The position numbers and the translations under genes are program-made. Under the pieces are notes generated by a model. It searched no databases. It worked only from the letters and a program-made list of their open reading frames with translations, and was not told the DNA's origin. A stretch of DNA of 64,000 nt from Bombardia bombarda. Its lineage: Eukaryota > Ascomycota > Sordariomycetes > Sordariales > Lasiosphaeriaceae. The stretch's first letter is position 1; the number at the start of each line of letters is the position of its first letter. Below are positions 1 to 9,846 of the stretch, one piece after another. The stretch covers positions 4,363,001-4,427,000 of the forward strand of contig JAULSR010000001.1 in assembly GCA_030512295.1 (NCBI GenBank). Direction: 5' to 3'.

Positions 1-212
1 GGTAGGAGGAGGGATTGGACATACGTTGGTAGTAGTCGACAACATTGCGCAAGTGGTTGCGACCAGTGTTGTGGGCCTTGCGGACGCTCATCGAGTCGTG
101 CGTAAGGTAGACATCGCAGTAGTCGCAAAAGACTGTGGTAGTTGGTTAGAAAATGGGGGGTTCTTTCTTTTTTGGTGGTTGCGACAGAGGGAGGGTACTC
201 ACACTTGGGCAT
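1..212 (-). CDS. yhc1: U1 snRNP C protein (U1-C), 5' part of gene
   Basis: U1-C stabilises pairing between U1 snRNA and the 5' splice site in the spliceosome. Exon 1 (212-203) encodes Met-Pro-Lys plus one base. A 70-bp intron (202-133, GTGAGT...CACAG) follows, and exon 2 (132-25) continues the frame. Joined, the protein begins [20 protein letters not shown], the almost invariant start of U1-C. It carries the C2H2 zinc-finger residues (two Cys in CDYC, then His in the RKAHNTGRNHLRN segment) and the VVDYYQ helix. A canonical GTATGT donor starts at 24, exactly where the conserved YYQ ends, so a second intron probably runs out of the window. The Pro/Gly-rich C-terminal half is therefore missing here. 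The gene diverges from ERV25 with about 508 bp between start codons. The identification is very secure; the second intron is inference. Confidence 0.95.
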   Translation of the reverse strand, partial: MPKCEYPPSVATTKKERTPHFLTNYHSLLRLLRCLPYARLDERPQGPQHWSQPLAQCCRLLPTYVQSLLL

Positions 213-720
213 CTTAAAGGTGGGTGTCGAATTATTACGTCTTTCAATTGGCAATCGTCGACCGAGGTTATGATATTCGATGCGATGCGATGACAATGTC
301 TGTGTCGATGGCAATAGCTATGGCGACGACGATGATGGGGGAAAATGAAACAAAGCTAAACAAGGTTCGCGAGGCTGACCATTTTCCCGTTCGACGCATC
401 CAAACGCGACTGACTGGTGGCGGCACCTCCTGTGGGGCGGGGGAGGGGCCCTGCAAGGCTCCCCAGAACCTTCTCCGACCACGGGCCGTTGATTGGACAG
501 ATGTTCCCCAGGCCTGGGATTGGCAGCTCCATCCCTGCTCAGTGCTTGAGTACCACGGTACACGCTAGCGCTTCAGCACTGTTAAGGAGAAGGCGACAGA
601 TTTCCCTCTACGGTTGTTGTCGACGCCGCCCGCCAAGTTAAAGTGTGTTCAACCAGTTGTTAGCTACAAAAGACAACCGCAACGCTCCTTTCGCAACCAC
701 CCACCAACTCTTCAGCGATC
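213..720. promoter_or_regulatory. shared intergenic region between U1-C and ERV25
   Basis: This 508-bp stretch separates the divergent start codons of U1-C (212, minus) and ERV25 (721, plus). It should hold both promoters and both 5' leaders. The last 70 bases before 721 are rich in C, A and T and lack G runs, as is usual for fungal 5' leaders. The short open frames inside it (for example 224-568) show no recognisable protein sequence. Confidence 0.5.
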
Positions 721-1522
721 ATGGCACTTGCACGATCGCTTCTGCAGCACGTTTGCAGCTTGCTGCTGCTCATCGTGAGCGCACAGGCCCTCAAGTTCGA
801 CCTCGAGGCCACGTCCAGGCCCGACAAGGCACATCGCCGCTGCATTCGCAACTTTGTCAGCTCAAACACACTGGTCGTCGTCACCGCCATTGTCGACGGC
901 TACAAGGGCGATGGCATGCAGGTCAACATGCACGTAAGTATCAGCCCAGGGGAATAATAGCATGATTGGCAGACGGCCGACTGACGCGCGCGGCCGACAA
1001 CAGATCTTGGATGCGGTCGGGAACGAGTACGGCAAGCCCAAGGATATCGCAGGCGAGCAGCGCACCGTCTTCACCTCGCACGCCGATGCCGCCTTTGACG
1101 TGTGCTTTGAGAACATCTTGACCAACAGTGCGTACCCCCCAGGATGATAGAATGAAGAGTATTAGGAAGAAACGCTGACCATTGATCATCACGGCGCAGC
1201 AAAATACGTCGAGCACCCCTTCCGCCATGTCGAGCTAGACATCGACATTGGCGCCGACGCCAAGGACTGGTCCGCCATCCAGGCTACCGAGAAGCTGAAG
1301 CCCATCGAGACCGACCTGCGCCGCATCGAGGAGCTGGTCGCTGAGGTCGTCGGTGAGATGGACTACCTGCGCACCCGCGAGCAGAAGCTGCGCGACACCA
1401 ACGAGAGCACCAACACGCGCGTCAAGTGGTTCGGCTTTGGAACCACCTTTTTGCTTATCGGGCTCTGGGCGTGGCAGATCATGTACTTGAGGGCGTACTT
1501 CAGGTCCAAGCATCTTATTTGA
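721..1522 (+). CDS. erv25: p24/emp24 family COPII cargo receptor Erv25 (p24 delta)
   Basis: The product is a type I membrane protein of the p24 complex that cycles between ER and Golgi and aids COPII cargo selection and vesicle budding. Three exons (721-933, 1004-1127, 1200-1522) join in phase to give 219 aa. Residues 1-23 form a signal peptide ending in AQA. The GOLD domain follows, with its conserved cysteine pair at C41 and C105. A coiled coil comes next (around EKLKPIETDLRRIEELVAE), then a membrane segment near residues 189-209 and a short cytosolic tail, RAYFRSKHLI. That tail carries the aromatic COPII signal and basic residues expected of p24 proteins. Length and order of parts match the family. 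The start is the first ATG and opens directly into the signal peptide. The tail and overall match favour Erv25 over Emp24. Confidence 0.94.
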
Positions 1523-2258
1523 TTGGGGAAAACAAAAGCCGTTTACTTATCACCTCTCTCTACCGACAACCAACCATACACATAACTACCTTACTCTTAC
1601 GACTATCTAGACTACGGCTTTATGGCGGCGGTGGGGAGTTACTCATCACGATCCCGCAACGCGGGCGAGCATGGGACTATAAGAGGATTGATTTTCTGGG
1701 GTTACTGTACCTATATGGAACTTTTGTCGTCTTTTTTTGTTGGCTAACGGTATGAAGCATATTTGACCACGATTGCGGGCTTGATTAGTGGCTTGTGTAG
1801 GGAGCATAGGGGTTACATGTCAAGGTACAATAAATGTACGATGGTCGAGACCAAGGGGCCACTTATAAAAAGGGGATGACTGCCAAAACACTGCACAAAG
1901 GCCTGCACTGCTAAAAAATAACACGCTTGCAGTAATGATGCATTCTTATTACCACGTCAATTGCCGGACCGGCGTGTCCCGGCAGATTGATAGCTTAGTC
2001 AATGGCAATTATTTTTTTGGCCACTTCGACCTCGGCCCCTCAACGTCTCTAGTCTAGCCCAAAGCTTGCCGAGCTTTGTCTCTCTAGAAACGGCGCCGGT
2101 GGACTCTAAAACGGAGACTTGCCATCATCAATCCATGCTCCAATTGTCGCCTTAAACACGCTCTACGCCCGCCCTTCCGAGTAAAAGAATTGTCTGCGTA
2201 CGTGCTTTTCCACCCTGTAACACCAACAAATCCCAAAAACGCAATCAGGCCAAACAAA
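1523..2258. other. intergenic: ERV25 3' region and SDH5 upstream region
   Basis: This 736-bp stretch separates two genes on the same strand. It is AT-richer than the coding DNA. The first few hundred bases are probably the ERV25 3' UTR, and the pyrimidine-rich bases before 2259 are the likely SDH5 promoter and leader. I see no further gene; the in-frame codons upstream of 2259 (from 2190) read as leader, not protein. Confidence 0.5.
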
Positions 2259-3047
2259 ATGGCATCATCCCTCCACGTCATCCTGCGGCCCGCAGCCCGC
2301 ACCCTCATGCGCTCTGCTGCGCGCCCATCGCAATCCCAGTATCTCGCCATCTCCCAAAGGTGCCTCAGCACCAGCGCGCCCCGCCCCTCCATCACCAACA
2401 ACCACCCCAGGCCAGCAGCCGAGAGCGAGAACGACAATGGCAGAGACCTCGAGGTCGGCGAGCTGCAGGGCGCAACGTTCCGCATCGAGCCCCTGCGCCG
2501 AACAGGCGAGGACCCGACCACCATGCGCGCCCGTCTGATCTGTACGTTTCAACCCCCTTCCCTCCCATCCCTCTCATCCTCTGCGCCTAACCTAACCTAA
2601 CCTAACCTAACCAAAAACACAGACCAATCCCGCAAGCGCGGCACCCTCGAATCCGACCTCCTCCTCAGCACCTTCGCCCAGGAGCACCTCGGCACCATGA
2701 CCCCCGCCCAGATGCTCCAGTACGACCTCTTCCTCGACGAGAACGACTGGGACATCTACTACTGGGCTACCCAGGAGCCGCCACCCCCCGCGACCTCTGC
2801 TGCGACGCCCGCGCCGGGCGTGCACCATGAGGCTCAAGAGAAGGGCGCCGACCCGGCGACGCAGCCGCACCTGCCCGCGGGCGAGTGGGCCCAGACCATC
2901 GGCACCTTCAAGCCCGCCTACCGGCCCGTGCCGGCGCGCTGGGCGGATAGCGAGATTTTTAGGCTGCTGCGCGCGCATGTCAAGGAGAGGGGCGCGGTCG
3001 GGAAGGGCGGCATGGCGTTTATGCCCAGGTTGGATGAGCATGTTTGA
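2259..3047 (+). CDS. sdh5: succinate dehydrogenase assembly factor 2 (Sdh5/SDHAF2), mitochondrial
   Basis: Sdh5 promotes covalent FAD attachment to the flavoprotein subunit Sdh1 of complex II in the mitochondrial matrix. Two exons (2259-2541 and 2623-3047) join in phase to encode 235 aa. The first ~45 residues are rich in Arg, Ser and Ala with almost no acidic residues, a typical matrix-targeting sequence. The SdhE/Sdh5 core begins near residue 92 and crosses the splice junction. It contains the family signature RGxxExD (in RKRGTLESDLL) and the helical stretch MTPAQMLQYDLFLDENDWDI followed by YYWAT. The C-terminal extension with GTFKPAYRPVP is longer than in bacteria. The ATG at 2259 is preferred over an upstream in-frame codon at 2190 because it opens the presequence. 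The 81-bp intron contains five CCTAA units. The gene converges on DSN1. Confidence 0.93.
2586..2612 (+). repeat. (CCTAA)5 tandem repeat inside the SDH5 intron
   Basis: Five exact CCTAA units plus CC lie just upstream of the acceptor at 2622. Each unit junction creates a CTAAC, which matches the core of the fungal branch-point consensus, so the intron offers several equivalent branch sites 10-35 bases before the acceptor. The unit resembles a telomere repeat but lacks the third C of CCCTAA. Confidence 0.85.
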
Positions 3048-4144
3048 GGGGGGGGGAAAGGAGAGAAGGAAAGTGTAGAGGGTGGGATGGTTGAGGTTTG
3101 TATCTATTTGTATACATAATGGGATGTACTACTGCCTACTACTGACTATAGATGGGAAGGTGTTGAAATCGGATGAAACTCTTTAGTCCTCGTTTATGAT
3201 ATTTGGGAAGGGAGAATGGTGGTTTACTATGTTGGATAAGAAAAGGCTGGCCGCGTTGCATAGTTGAGAGGGGGGTTTCTGAGTATGAATCTAGATCTGG
3301 ACTTGAAGTCTGATTCGGGGTTTATGGCTTTGGTTATCTACGTGAGGCTTTGCCCGCTTATGTCCATCACCAAGCATGGAAAGACATACAATGATACGGT
3401 ATTGAACAAGTATCAGCAGTAGTAGCAGCCAGCGCGATAGCAACAGCCACAGATTGTACTTTCTGCTGCTGACGTATCGTTGGTCTTGTTATTTGTCTAG
3501 GATCAACAAATATAATCCTTCCTCCCCCCCTTCCCCTCTCCTTCCGCCGACTAACATCCTTTCTCATCCGCCCGTCCGGCCCTGATCGACCTTGGTATAC
3601 CGCCTTGAAAAAAAGAAACAAGTGAAAGAAGACGAAGTAAGCCCGCCAGCCATGGCATCGCACACACATAGAGTGGCGGATTAACTGACTGACCGACTTC
3701 CCGCCAGTGTGTACACACATGCATACATGCGCCCCCACCCAATCGCCGTTCCGACAGATATGCTTTCCCGCGCCAGAATGAATAGCAAATAGGTACCTTG
3801 GACACGACGACAGGACCCAGCAATTATTCCGCCTCCTTTCCATAAACGCCAAACAGATGAAAACAAAAATACACATCCCCCTTACCCCCCCGACCAGCCC
3901 TTTAAAAAAGAGTCATCTTTCTTTTTGCTTGCCGTCTCAAACATAACAAAAAAAGATCGCGTTCCAGTTATCATCATAATCGTCGTAGCTTAGCTAGAAG
4001 CAGCAAAGGAAAGGGAAGGCCTCGCTATACCCTCCCCCCCCCCCCACCCCGGAACCCCAAGGCGTACCCGGGAAGAAAACTCCAGGTGGTAGAACTTGCA
4101 AAAGAACAAGGGAAACAAACTGTATGCGCTTGAGCGCCAAACAA
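3048..4144. other. convergent intergenic region between SDH5 and DSN1
   Basis: These 1.1 kb lie between two stop codons on opposite strands and so should contain the 3' UTRs of both genes. A C-rich homopolymer tract lies at about 4031-4045. The minus-strand open frame at 3367-3876 is low in recognisable motifs and looks like a chance ORF. No gene is apparent. Confidence 0.45.
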
Positions 4145-5976
4145 TCACCCACCACCACCACCATCTGGTAATATCCTCCCCAGACTCCTCAGCACCTCCA
4201 TCGTCGGCAGCTCCCTCGTCCCCGCGGCCGACCTGTCTCTTTCGTCTCGGATCTTGAGCCTCGCGGCGCTTAATGACAGCACGCGATCGGCCTCGCGCGC
4301 CGCCGTGACTGCGCGCTGGTCGAGCTTGTGCACGCTGTCGGCGAGATGGTCGATCTTGAATTCGAGCGCGGATTGTATCTTTTGCAGCCGGGATTTCGTC
4401 TGCCGCCTCAACGTGCCGAATGCGGATTCCGGATTTGTCAGAGACGAGAGCATTTCCACCTCGTCTGCTTCTAGTAGTGATTCGTCTGGTAATGGGGCTT
4501 TTGTGATGTCCTCTTCTGGATATAGAGGTTCTACTCCCGGTAACGGCGCTGCTAAAGCCTGCCATGCCTTTTTTTCTTCTTTTAATCTGTAGGTGATTTT
4601 GTTAGCAACACAAAGCATTATTATATAGGAGAACAATAGTGGTTACCTTTGCACTCTTGCTTCCAATTCTGCAATCTTCTCGTCGTGCTCGATATTCCGC
4701 GGATTGGGTTTTAACACAACCGGCGGTTTGGGCGCGTCTTCCCTTGAAAACCAGTCCGAGAATTCCGACCTCGCGCTAAAGTCCTTGAGCAACTGATCTT
4801 GTATCGCACGTGCTGTAAACTTTCGTCAGCAAACATATTCTCTTTAAAACCCGCAATCAAGCGAGCTCGCCCTGCTCGCCAATCGCAAACAAAACAAGCC
4901 GCCATGCACTCAAAATCCCGCTCAAACTCACCTCCAAGAACCGCACTCGACCCGTGGCTCCCATGAGGCGGCTTCTCACTAAGAGCCCTCTCACCACACC
5001 ACGTCAACAGCTGCTTCATCCTCCTCGGCTCGCTAAGCCCCTCCGCCTCGATGTGCTTGAAAAACTCGGCCGTGTCCACCTCGCGATGCGGTATGGCGCT
5101 GTGCCCGTTATCAATCAGCGAGCTCGCCCTCCGCCCTCGCATGCCTAGGCTGCTGCGCCGGCTGCCGCTCACGCCCCCTTTCTTCCTCATGTCCTTATTA
5201 CGATTGATGATGGGCGTGTCGCTGAATGGCAGAGCTATCTGCCGCGACTCGTAGTTGTTCCCACTGGCCTGGGCATTCAGCAATCGATCCACCTCTCTCG
5301 GCGTGCCCTCTAGGGCGGCCCCTCTATTCGGCCGCCTGTCGTCCTGTGCTGCTGGTGCATGCAAAATTGCATGTGCCTGTGCCTGTGCAGCGCGCTCGCC
5401 ATTTTTTGTCGTCCGCTGCCTCGGCGGCGATTCGTCCTCCTGTTCTTGCACGCTCGGCTCTGTAGGCTCGCGCACCACTTTCCTCCGCCCTCTAGGCTTA
5501 GGCTGAACTGGCTCCTCATTATGCGCGGGCGCGGATCGTGATGGTGGGGGTGGTGGTGGTACAGCAGCCGCTAAGCTCGACTTCCGAGTCGACGTCCTCC
5601 TCGGCGCGGGCGCGGGCGCGGCAGCTTGTTCCTGCTGCGGCGGCGAAGATGTGCGCTTTTTCGCAGCACTTTTTGGCGGCCGTCCTACCCTCCTCGGGGG
5701 CGCGGTTGCTGGTGCAGGCGTCGGCTGTGGTTGTGGTTCTGGTTCTTGCGCCGCCGTCTTGACCCTTTTGGACCCGCGCGTAAAAAGAAAATCGCCATCC
5801 TGCTCGTCGTAGACCGCTGCAGCTGCAATGGGGACGGTTGTGTTAGTGGCGGCCCGTTGTCGCGTCGAGGACGAGGACGCGGTCGAGTGCGATTGTCCCA
5901 GCTCGGATTGAAGGAGGAGGGGCAGCGGCTTACCCGCAATGCGTTTACTGTACCGGCGCTCCGGCTGGTTGCTCAT
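4145..5976 (-). CDS. dsn1: kinetochore Mis12/MIND complex subunit Dsn1 (Mis13)
   Basis: Dsn1 is a subunit of the four-protein Mis12/MIND complex that links centromeric chromatin to the outer kinetochore. Exons at 5976-4932, 4812-4647 and 4586-4145 join in phase (introns 119 and 60 bp) to give 550 aa. Residues 1-250 are disordered and basic, with an AT-hook-like RVGRPPK near residues 96-102. The Mis13 signature domain follows from about residue 247: PFSDTPIINRNKDMRKKGG, then RRSSLGMRGRRASSL (about 273-287), SAIPHREVDTAEFFKHIEAE and EPRRMKQLLTWCGERAL. The RRSS/RRASS pair fits the Aurora B site known to regulate Dsn1. The C-terminal part (IAELEARVQRLKEEKKAWQ onward) is helical and probably coiled coil. 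An in-frame ATG at 6021 would add 15 residues; 5976 is chosen because it has A at -3. The identification is secure from the domain. Confidence 0.9.
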
Positions 5977-6021
5977 GCTCAATATTTGTAGAGGCTGGCG
6001 AGTCCGTACAATCGTCGTCAT

Positions 6022-8007
6022 TGATGGCGGACGGGATGGGGGGCATCAACTCGGTGTGGGTGTTCTTTCTGCTTTGGTGTGGTGTTGCTGTATTTTGGAG
6101 GTGGGCGGCGGGCCCAAAAAGGCCAAAAAGCTGGTCGGGTCGGGCGCGTCGTCGTCGGCTGCTGCAGAATTGGAGACTGAGAGAAGCGCAATCGAGGGTG
6201 GGACGGCCGCGAAACGCGTCAATTCGGGCTCATGAACCGCACAGGGTCGCGATTTCATGTGCCGTCGACGGCAACCTGCAGGTGAGGCGCTCGATAGGCC
6301 AGGTGCTTCGTGATGCTATTGCGAGCTGATCAATCCCTGGTCCTGGCCCTGCAAGTGATGTCGCGAGGAAGTTGCGAACCACCCCGTTTGTTTATCCGCT
6401 GCCGCCAAATGTGGCTCAGTGGCTGGCCAGGAACGTCAGACAACTCAAATCTAGCGCGTTTGGACTGCCATCTGGCTCGTGCACCCGTCCCGTCCAATCC
6501 CAATCCAAACCCCCACCCCACCACAACGATCGAAACATGTTGAACTCACAGCCATGCCGCCATTGCTGTCGGCGTCTGCAGGTAACTCAGTCTTGAATGT
6601 TGCACTTGAGGCCCAATCATTTCACCCAATCATCAATCAACCCATTAATATTTTTTTCAGACGTTTTCAACATCCTCTTCAAAGGCTGCATATGTAACAG
6701 ATGAAAATGCAACGACAGATATAAAGTTGATGTAGGTTCCTGTTGGCGACATTTAGGAGCGCCTACATCGCAGAGTGCGACTAAACCACGCTGTTCCGTC
6801 TATAAGCTAGAGTGCTGATTTCTAGTATACTAAGCACAATTCAGCATACTATAGTTTTTTTATCTAAATAATGACCATATACACCTTTGTCTTTTAAAAA
6901 CATGACCGATGACTGCTCAGCTATACGGATACACATGACCAGAAGCCCACATTCTCGAGGTCTCGAGTACATCTCACAAGACCCAACGTCACACCCAGCC
7001 CCCATCAACGAACAGCCTAACAGAGAATCAAAGTTATTGACATGTTTAAAATTTTGTTCCCTGTGTCTGCTCTCGTTTCACTACTAGAAACTAACTCGTT
7101 TGCTTTGCTAGCTATACACACGCGCGCGCATCGACATATCCCACACGCTCCCGCTCCCTCCTCCTCATCCGCCTCCTTCAAACCCCTCAAAAGCCGTTCC
7201 CTCTCCGTTCCTAGGCAATTGTCAAAATACAGCAAAACTTTGCAGACCAATGCCCGATCCATAAGACGCAAAACGACAAAGAAAGGATCAATATCACTTC
7301 CTCTCATCTGCAAACCCCCCTCTTCCCTCCAGCCGCCGGCCTCGAAACGCCTCCACCCTGTTGCCACCGAAAAGAAATTGAAAAACGAAAAGAAGACGAC
7401 TGAGCATGAAACTGAATAAAAAATAAAAAATAGAAATAAAAGCAGAAGAACAAAATACCAAACCCCATACGCCTTTTGTTGTATGCCCCCTTTGTTACCG
7501 ATACATACATTCGAGCCATCATAGACTAGGGAGGAGCTGCCGGGCTAAAAGGAAACAAAAGACGACCACCTGACCGGTAACCTCGTTCTCGCAGCCTCCA
7601 GACTAGTCCATGTATCACCCGAGCCAAAGACTGCTGCATCCTTGTTACTTACACAGCTGCCTTTATAGAAAAAAACCCTGAGCACCTTAATGCTCGATAC
7701 TTTGACCGTCACCGCCTGTAGATGTAAATATATGATAAAACCGACCACGCCCATACAACGCCGCGTTTGTAACCCGTGATCAAGGAGGGCGGAACAATGA
7801 ACTGGGTATAAGAAGAGGGTAAACGTCTGCCCGGGCCCATCCGCCTGGCTGCTTCATAGTATGTTACCCTGGCGGGTTCCCAGACCCTGACGGAAGAGAC
7901 GAAAAGCCATCAGCGCTTTTGTTCGCCGACTCATCTGCAGCGTTAGCGCGTGGTAGTGATGTGAAAGGGCACCCGGCCAGAGTTCGACTGCTACTGGCAG
8001 AATCCCG
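6022..8007. other. intergenic: DSN1 upstream and ATF1 3' region
   Basis: This 2.0-kb stretch lies between two minus-strand genes. The right half (about 7000-8007) is the likely ATF1 3' UTR and downstream DNA, and the left part should hold the DSN1 promoter. Around 6700-6900 the sequence becomes AT-rich. ORFs such as 7042-7419 (+) are low-complexity and show no family features. I see no supported gene. Confidence 0.4.
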
Positions 8008-9846
8008 CTAAGAGAACCGCCGGCCGAGTCCCTGGCCAGCCATGACAGTCTGGTTTTGAACTTGCGCAGCCATGCCATACGGGTTCATCTGGGGGTTAAA
8101 TGGTTCCATTCCCTGCATGTAGGCGCTGTGCATGCCTTGTTGCTGGGTTACAGGGCAGTCCTTGTGCGCGAGGAGGAGTGTCTTCAGGTTGACTACTTCC
8201 TCGCGGAGCGCCGAGATCTGGGCCGTAAGGTTGTCGTTTTCGTTGCTAAATATCTCGACCTTGTTTTGGAGATTGGCTAGCCATTGCTTCTTGCGTTGAC
8301 GGCATTTCAGTGCAGCAACCCTACGAATGATTAGCATCGTGGCCGACTGAGGGAAAGACAGCGAATGGAATATGAACATACCTGTTACGTTCCAAAAAGT
8401 TCTTGCGTTTCTCTTCATCCGTCATTTTGGTCTTATTTCCGTGCTCGTCGACCTTATGCTCGTTATCTTCATCTTCGTCTGACTGATCCATATCCATACT
8501 ATTGACCGAAGGTGCACCGCCGCCATTGGTCTTTGCCTTTTTATTAGGAGGGGCCTTGGCTGGAGGATCCTCGGCTTTCCGACGACCGTTCGTCGTCGCG
8601 CCTCCCGAGTTCCGCTTGCCACCCTTACCACGCGTAGCTGGTCGCGCTGTACCATTCACGTCCGACCCTGCACCGCTGCTCGCCTCGCTCACACCACGCA
8701 CCGAACTGCCTGCGAGGGATGCGTTCCCGTTCATTTGTGGCGAAGTGTTGACAGGCTGGACAGGCGGAGGAGGTGGGGGATGCGCGTGGATCTGCACGGG
8801 CGGCGCTGTAGCGTACTGCTGTTGGTTCTGATTTTGGGAGCCGTTCCGTCCCTGTGCCAACATAAAAAGCCCATTCGCCGCGTCGTTGTCATGCGGGTCA
8901 AAGGGCCCGGAGTGTGTCTTGGTCGGCTCGCTCTTCAAAGACACAGGAGCAGCTGTCATCTCCTGGGACTGGGATGTGACGGATTGTTGTTGCTGCTGTG
9001 CTTGTGCTTGTGCCTGTGCCTGGGCTTGCGCCTGAGCGTGTGCTTGATTCTGATGTTTTTGGGCGGCAGCGACGGCCGTCCGGTGGAAATCGATAGCTCC
9101 CGGTGTCGCGGCGCTACCTGTAAGTTGTCCAAAAAGGGTCTGCGAATTGGGGCTGGGGGCCGGGAACATAGACCCGCTACCGCCCGGAGTCAATCCTGTT
9201 CTAAGAGAGGACTCGTTTGGTGTAGGAAATCCGCCGCGAATGTGATGGGTGTCGCTAAAGTAGTCATTGGTCGGCCCCGAAAGCATCGCCGGACTCAACG
9301 GGCCCGATCGCAACGATCCTCCCCAGGCAAAAGGTGTGGCGCTTGTGCCGGGAGGTAGAAGCGACGACGGCGAGGTTAAAGCGGCGACCGAGGGGAGTTT
9401 TGTGCCCCCAGGCGTCTCGGGGGGAGCGCCGCCGAAGGATTGCTCGAAAGGATTGGGCTCCAGACTCAGGGATCCGGCCACGGGGTTTCCACCAAAATAA
9501 TCGGGAGTGTTTGCGCCTTGTTGCTGTTGCTGCTGCTGCTGCTGACCGGGACGGGGCGGAGGAGCGAGCGGCTTGGAGACTTCGGCATTGGAGGTTGACG
9601 GCTCGGGTTTCAAGGGGGAATCATGTTTCGATTCCGACTGCGCGTCTATTGAGAAAAACAGATTGTTGGCGACGATGCACAAGCGGACAATAAAGCCATA
9701 ATGATGACAATGATGACAGTAAAGGTGAAGTGCAAGACGACGACGACATTGGACTTTGACTTACCTTGGCGGGGTGGGGATGTGGTGTTGGACCGTTTGG
9801 GTGACTTCGACTCACCTCGGCCGGAGGCTCGAGTGGACGACCCCAT
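8008..9846 (-). CDS. atf1: ATF/CREB bZIP transcription factor of the Aft1/AtfA type
   Basis: This is the filamentous-fungal orthologue of fission yeast Atf1 / Aspergillus AtfA, the nuclear bZIP factor acting downstream of the stress MAP kinase and binding CRE-like sites. Exons at 9846-9765, 9645-8382 and 8320-8008 join in phase to give 552 aa. The N-terminal half has the Aft1 osmotic-stress and HRA-type motifs: YFGGNPVAGSLSLEPNPFEQ, then PFAWGGSLRSGPLSPAMLSG. A Gln run and an Ala-Gln repeat (about eight AQ units) follow. The bZIP crosses the second splice site: KRKNFLERNR joins VAALKCRQRKKQW, the basic region NxxAAxxCR, followed by the leucine zipper (VEIFSNENDNLTAQISALRE). Several Ser/Thr-Pro pairs are possible MAPK sites. 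The start is the ATG in MGSSTRAS; an ATG four codons upstream (9858) is also in frame. Confidence 0.94.

Noticed and set aside
2586..2612. CCTAA array as an interstitial telomere
   Set aside because: The unit has five bases, not the CCCTAA of fungal telomeres, and sits inside an intron.
3367..3876. 169-codon minus-strand frame
   Set aside because: It lies in the convergent 3' flank of SDH5 and DSN1 and has a random-looking composition.
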